Notes under the pieces: generated by a model
Told to the model about the DNA's origin: nothing
What the model saw: only the letters and a program-made list of their open reading frames with translations
Database searches by the model: none
Source: an uncultured Gemmobacter sp.
GTDB lineage: Bacteria; Pseudomonadota; Alphaproteobacteria; Rhodobacterales; Rhodobacteraceae
Direction of reading: 5' to 3'
Length of the DNA: 7,019 nucleotides
Assembly: GCA_937983495.1 (NCBI GenBank)
Contig: CALKAA010000235.1
Coordinates: 1-7,019, forward strand
Program-made: the position numbers and the translations under genes
Shown here: positions 6,973 to 7,019 of the stretch, one piece after another
How positions within the stretch are numbered: position 1 is the first letter of the stretch
Layout: each line of letters starts with the position of its first letter

Positions 6973-7019
6973 AGATCGGAAGAGCACACGTCTGAACTCC
7001 AGTCACTGACCAATCTCGT
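6973..7019. other. Illumina TruSeq adapter and index sequence (non-genomic contamination)
   Basis: The sequence from 6973 begins AGATCGGAAGAGCACACG, continues with TCTGAACTCCAGTCAC to 7006, then TGACCA (7007-7012) and ATCTCGT (7013-7019). From memory this is the TruSeq indexed adapter: common part, six-base index (TGACCA, listed as index 4) and the start of the constant 3' part. The first A fits the A-tailed ligation junction. It marks the end of an assembled contig and carries no biological feature. Confidence 0.98.

Noticed and set aside
5724..6995. 423-residue open frame antisense to prfC
   Set aside because: It is an in-register shadow of prfC, and its last residues and stop codon come from adapter sequence, so it cannot be a real gene.
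6973..7013. An N-terminal extension of RF3 (MVSDWSSDVCSSDL), or a natural RF3 variant lacking the P-loop
   Set aside because: The peptide is translated Illumina adapter, so the truncation is technical and not biological.

Overview
The window is a GC-rich chromosomal segment with ordinary housekeeping genes. Its gene content and order (birA-coaX-rnj), type III pantothenate kinase, RNase J and codon usage point to an alphaproteobacterium, most likely Rhodobacterales (Rhodobacter/Paracoccus-like). That placement is from remembered family resemblance, not from a search. Both ends are cut: the left end by the window edge inside birA, the right end by a sequencing artefact inside prfC.

Left, plus strand (1-2676): the 3' end of birA (biotin-protein ligase), then coaX (type III pantothenate kinase, first step of CoA synthesis), then rnj (ribonuclease J). 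The genes are 17 bp apart and then overlap by 4 bp (ATGA), so they read as one transcription unit. It joins two cofactor genes (biotin attachment, CoA) to an RNA-decay nuclease. A perfect 40-bp palindrome with A and T tracts at 2704-2743 ends this unit and also serves the convergent unit from the right.

Right, minus strand (2745-6972), in transcription order: prfC (peptide chain release factor 3, N-terminus missing), a family 2-type glycosyltransferase, and an RhlE-like DEAD-box RNA helicase with a long Arg/Asp-rich tail. The gaps between them are 102 and 144 bp, so they need not be a single operon. The last gap holds a possible terminator and a possible helicase promoter. RNase J and the helicase both act on RNA and meet tail to tail at the shared terminator, but convergence alone does not show that they work together.

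The last 47 bases (6973-7019) are not genomic. They match the Illumina TruSeq read-2 adapter followed by a six-base index, TGACCA. The adapter reads through in frame with prfC and would create a false N-terminus containing the known artefact peptide SDWSSDVCSSDL. I found no undescribed biological system here; the adapter junction is the most consequential observation. No tRNA, rRNA, CRISPR array, insertion sequence or integrated element was seen.
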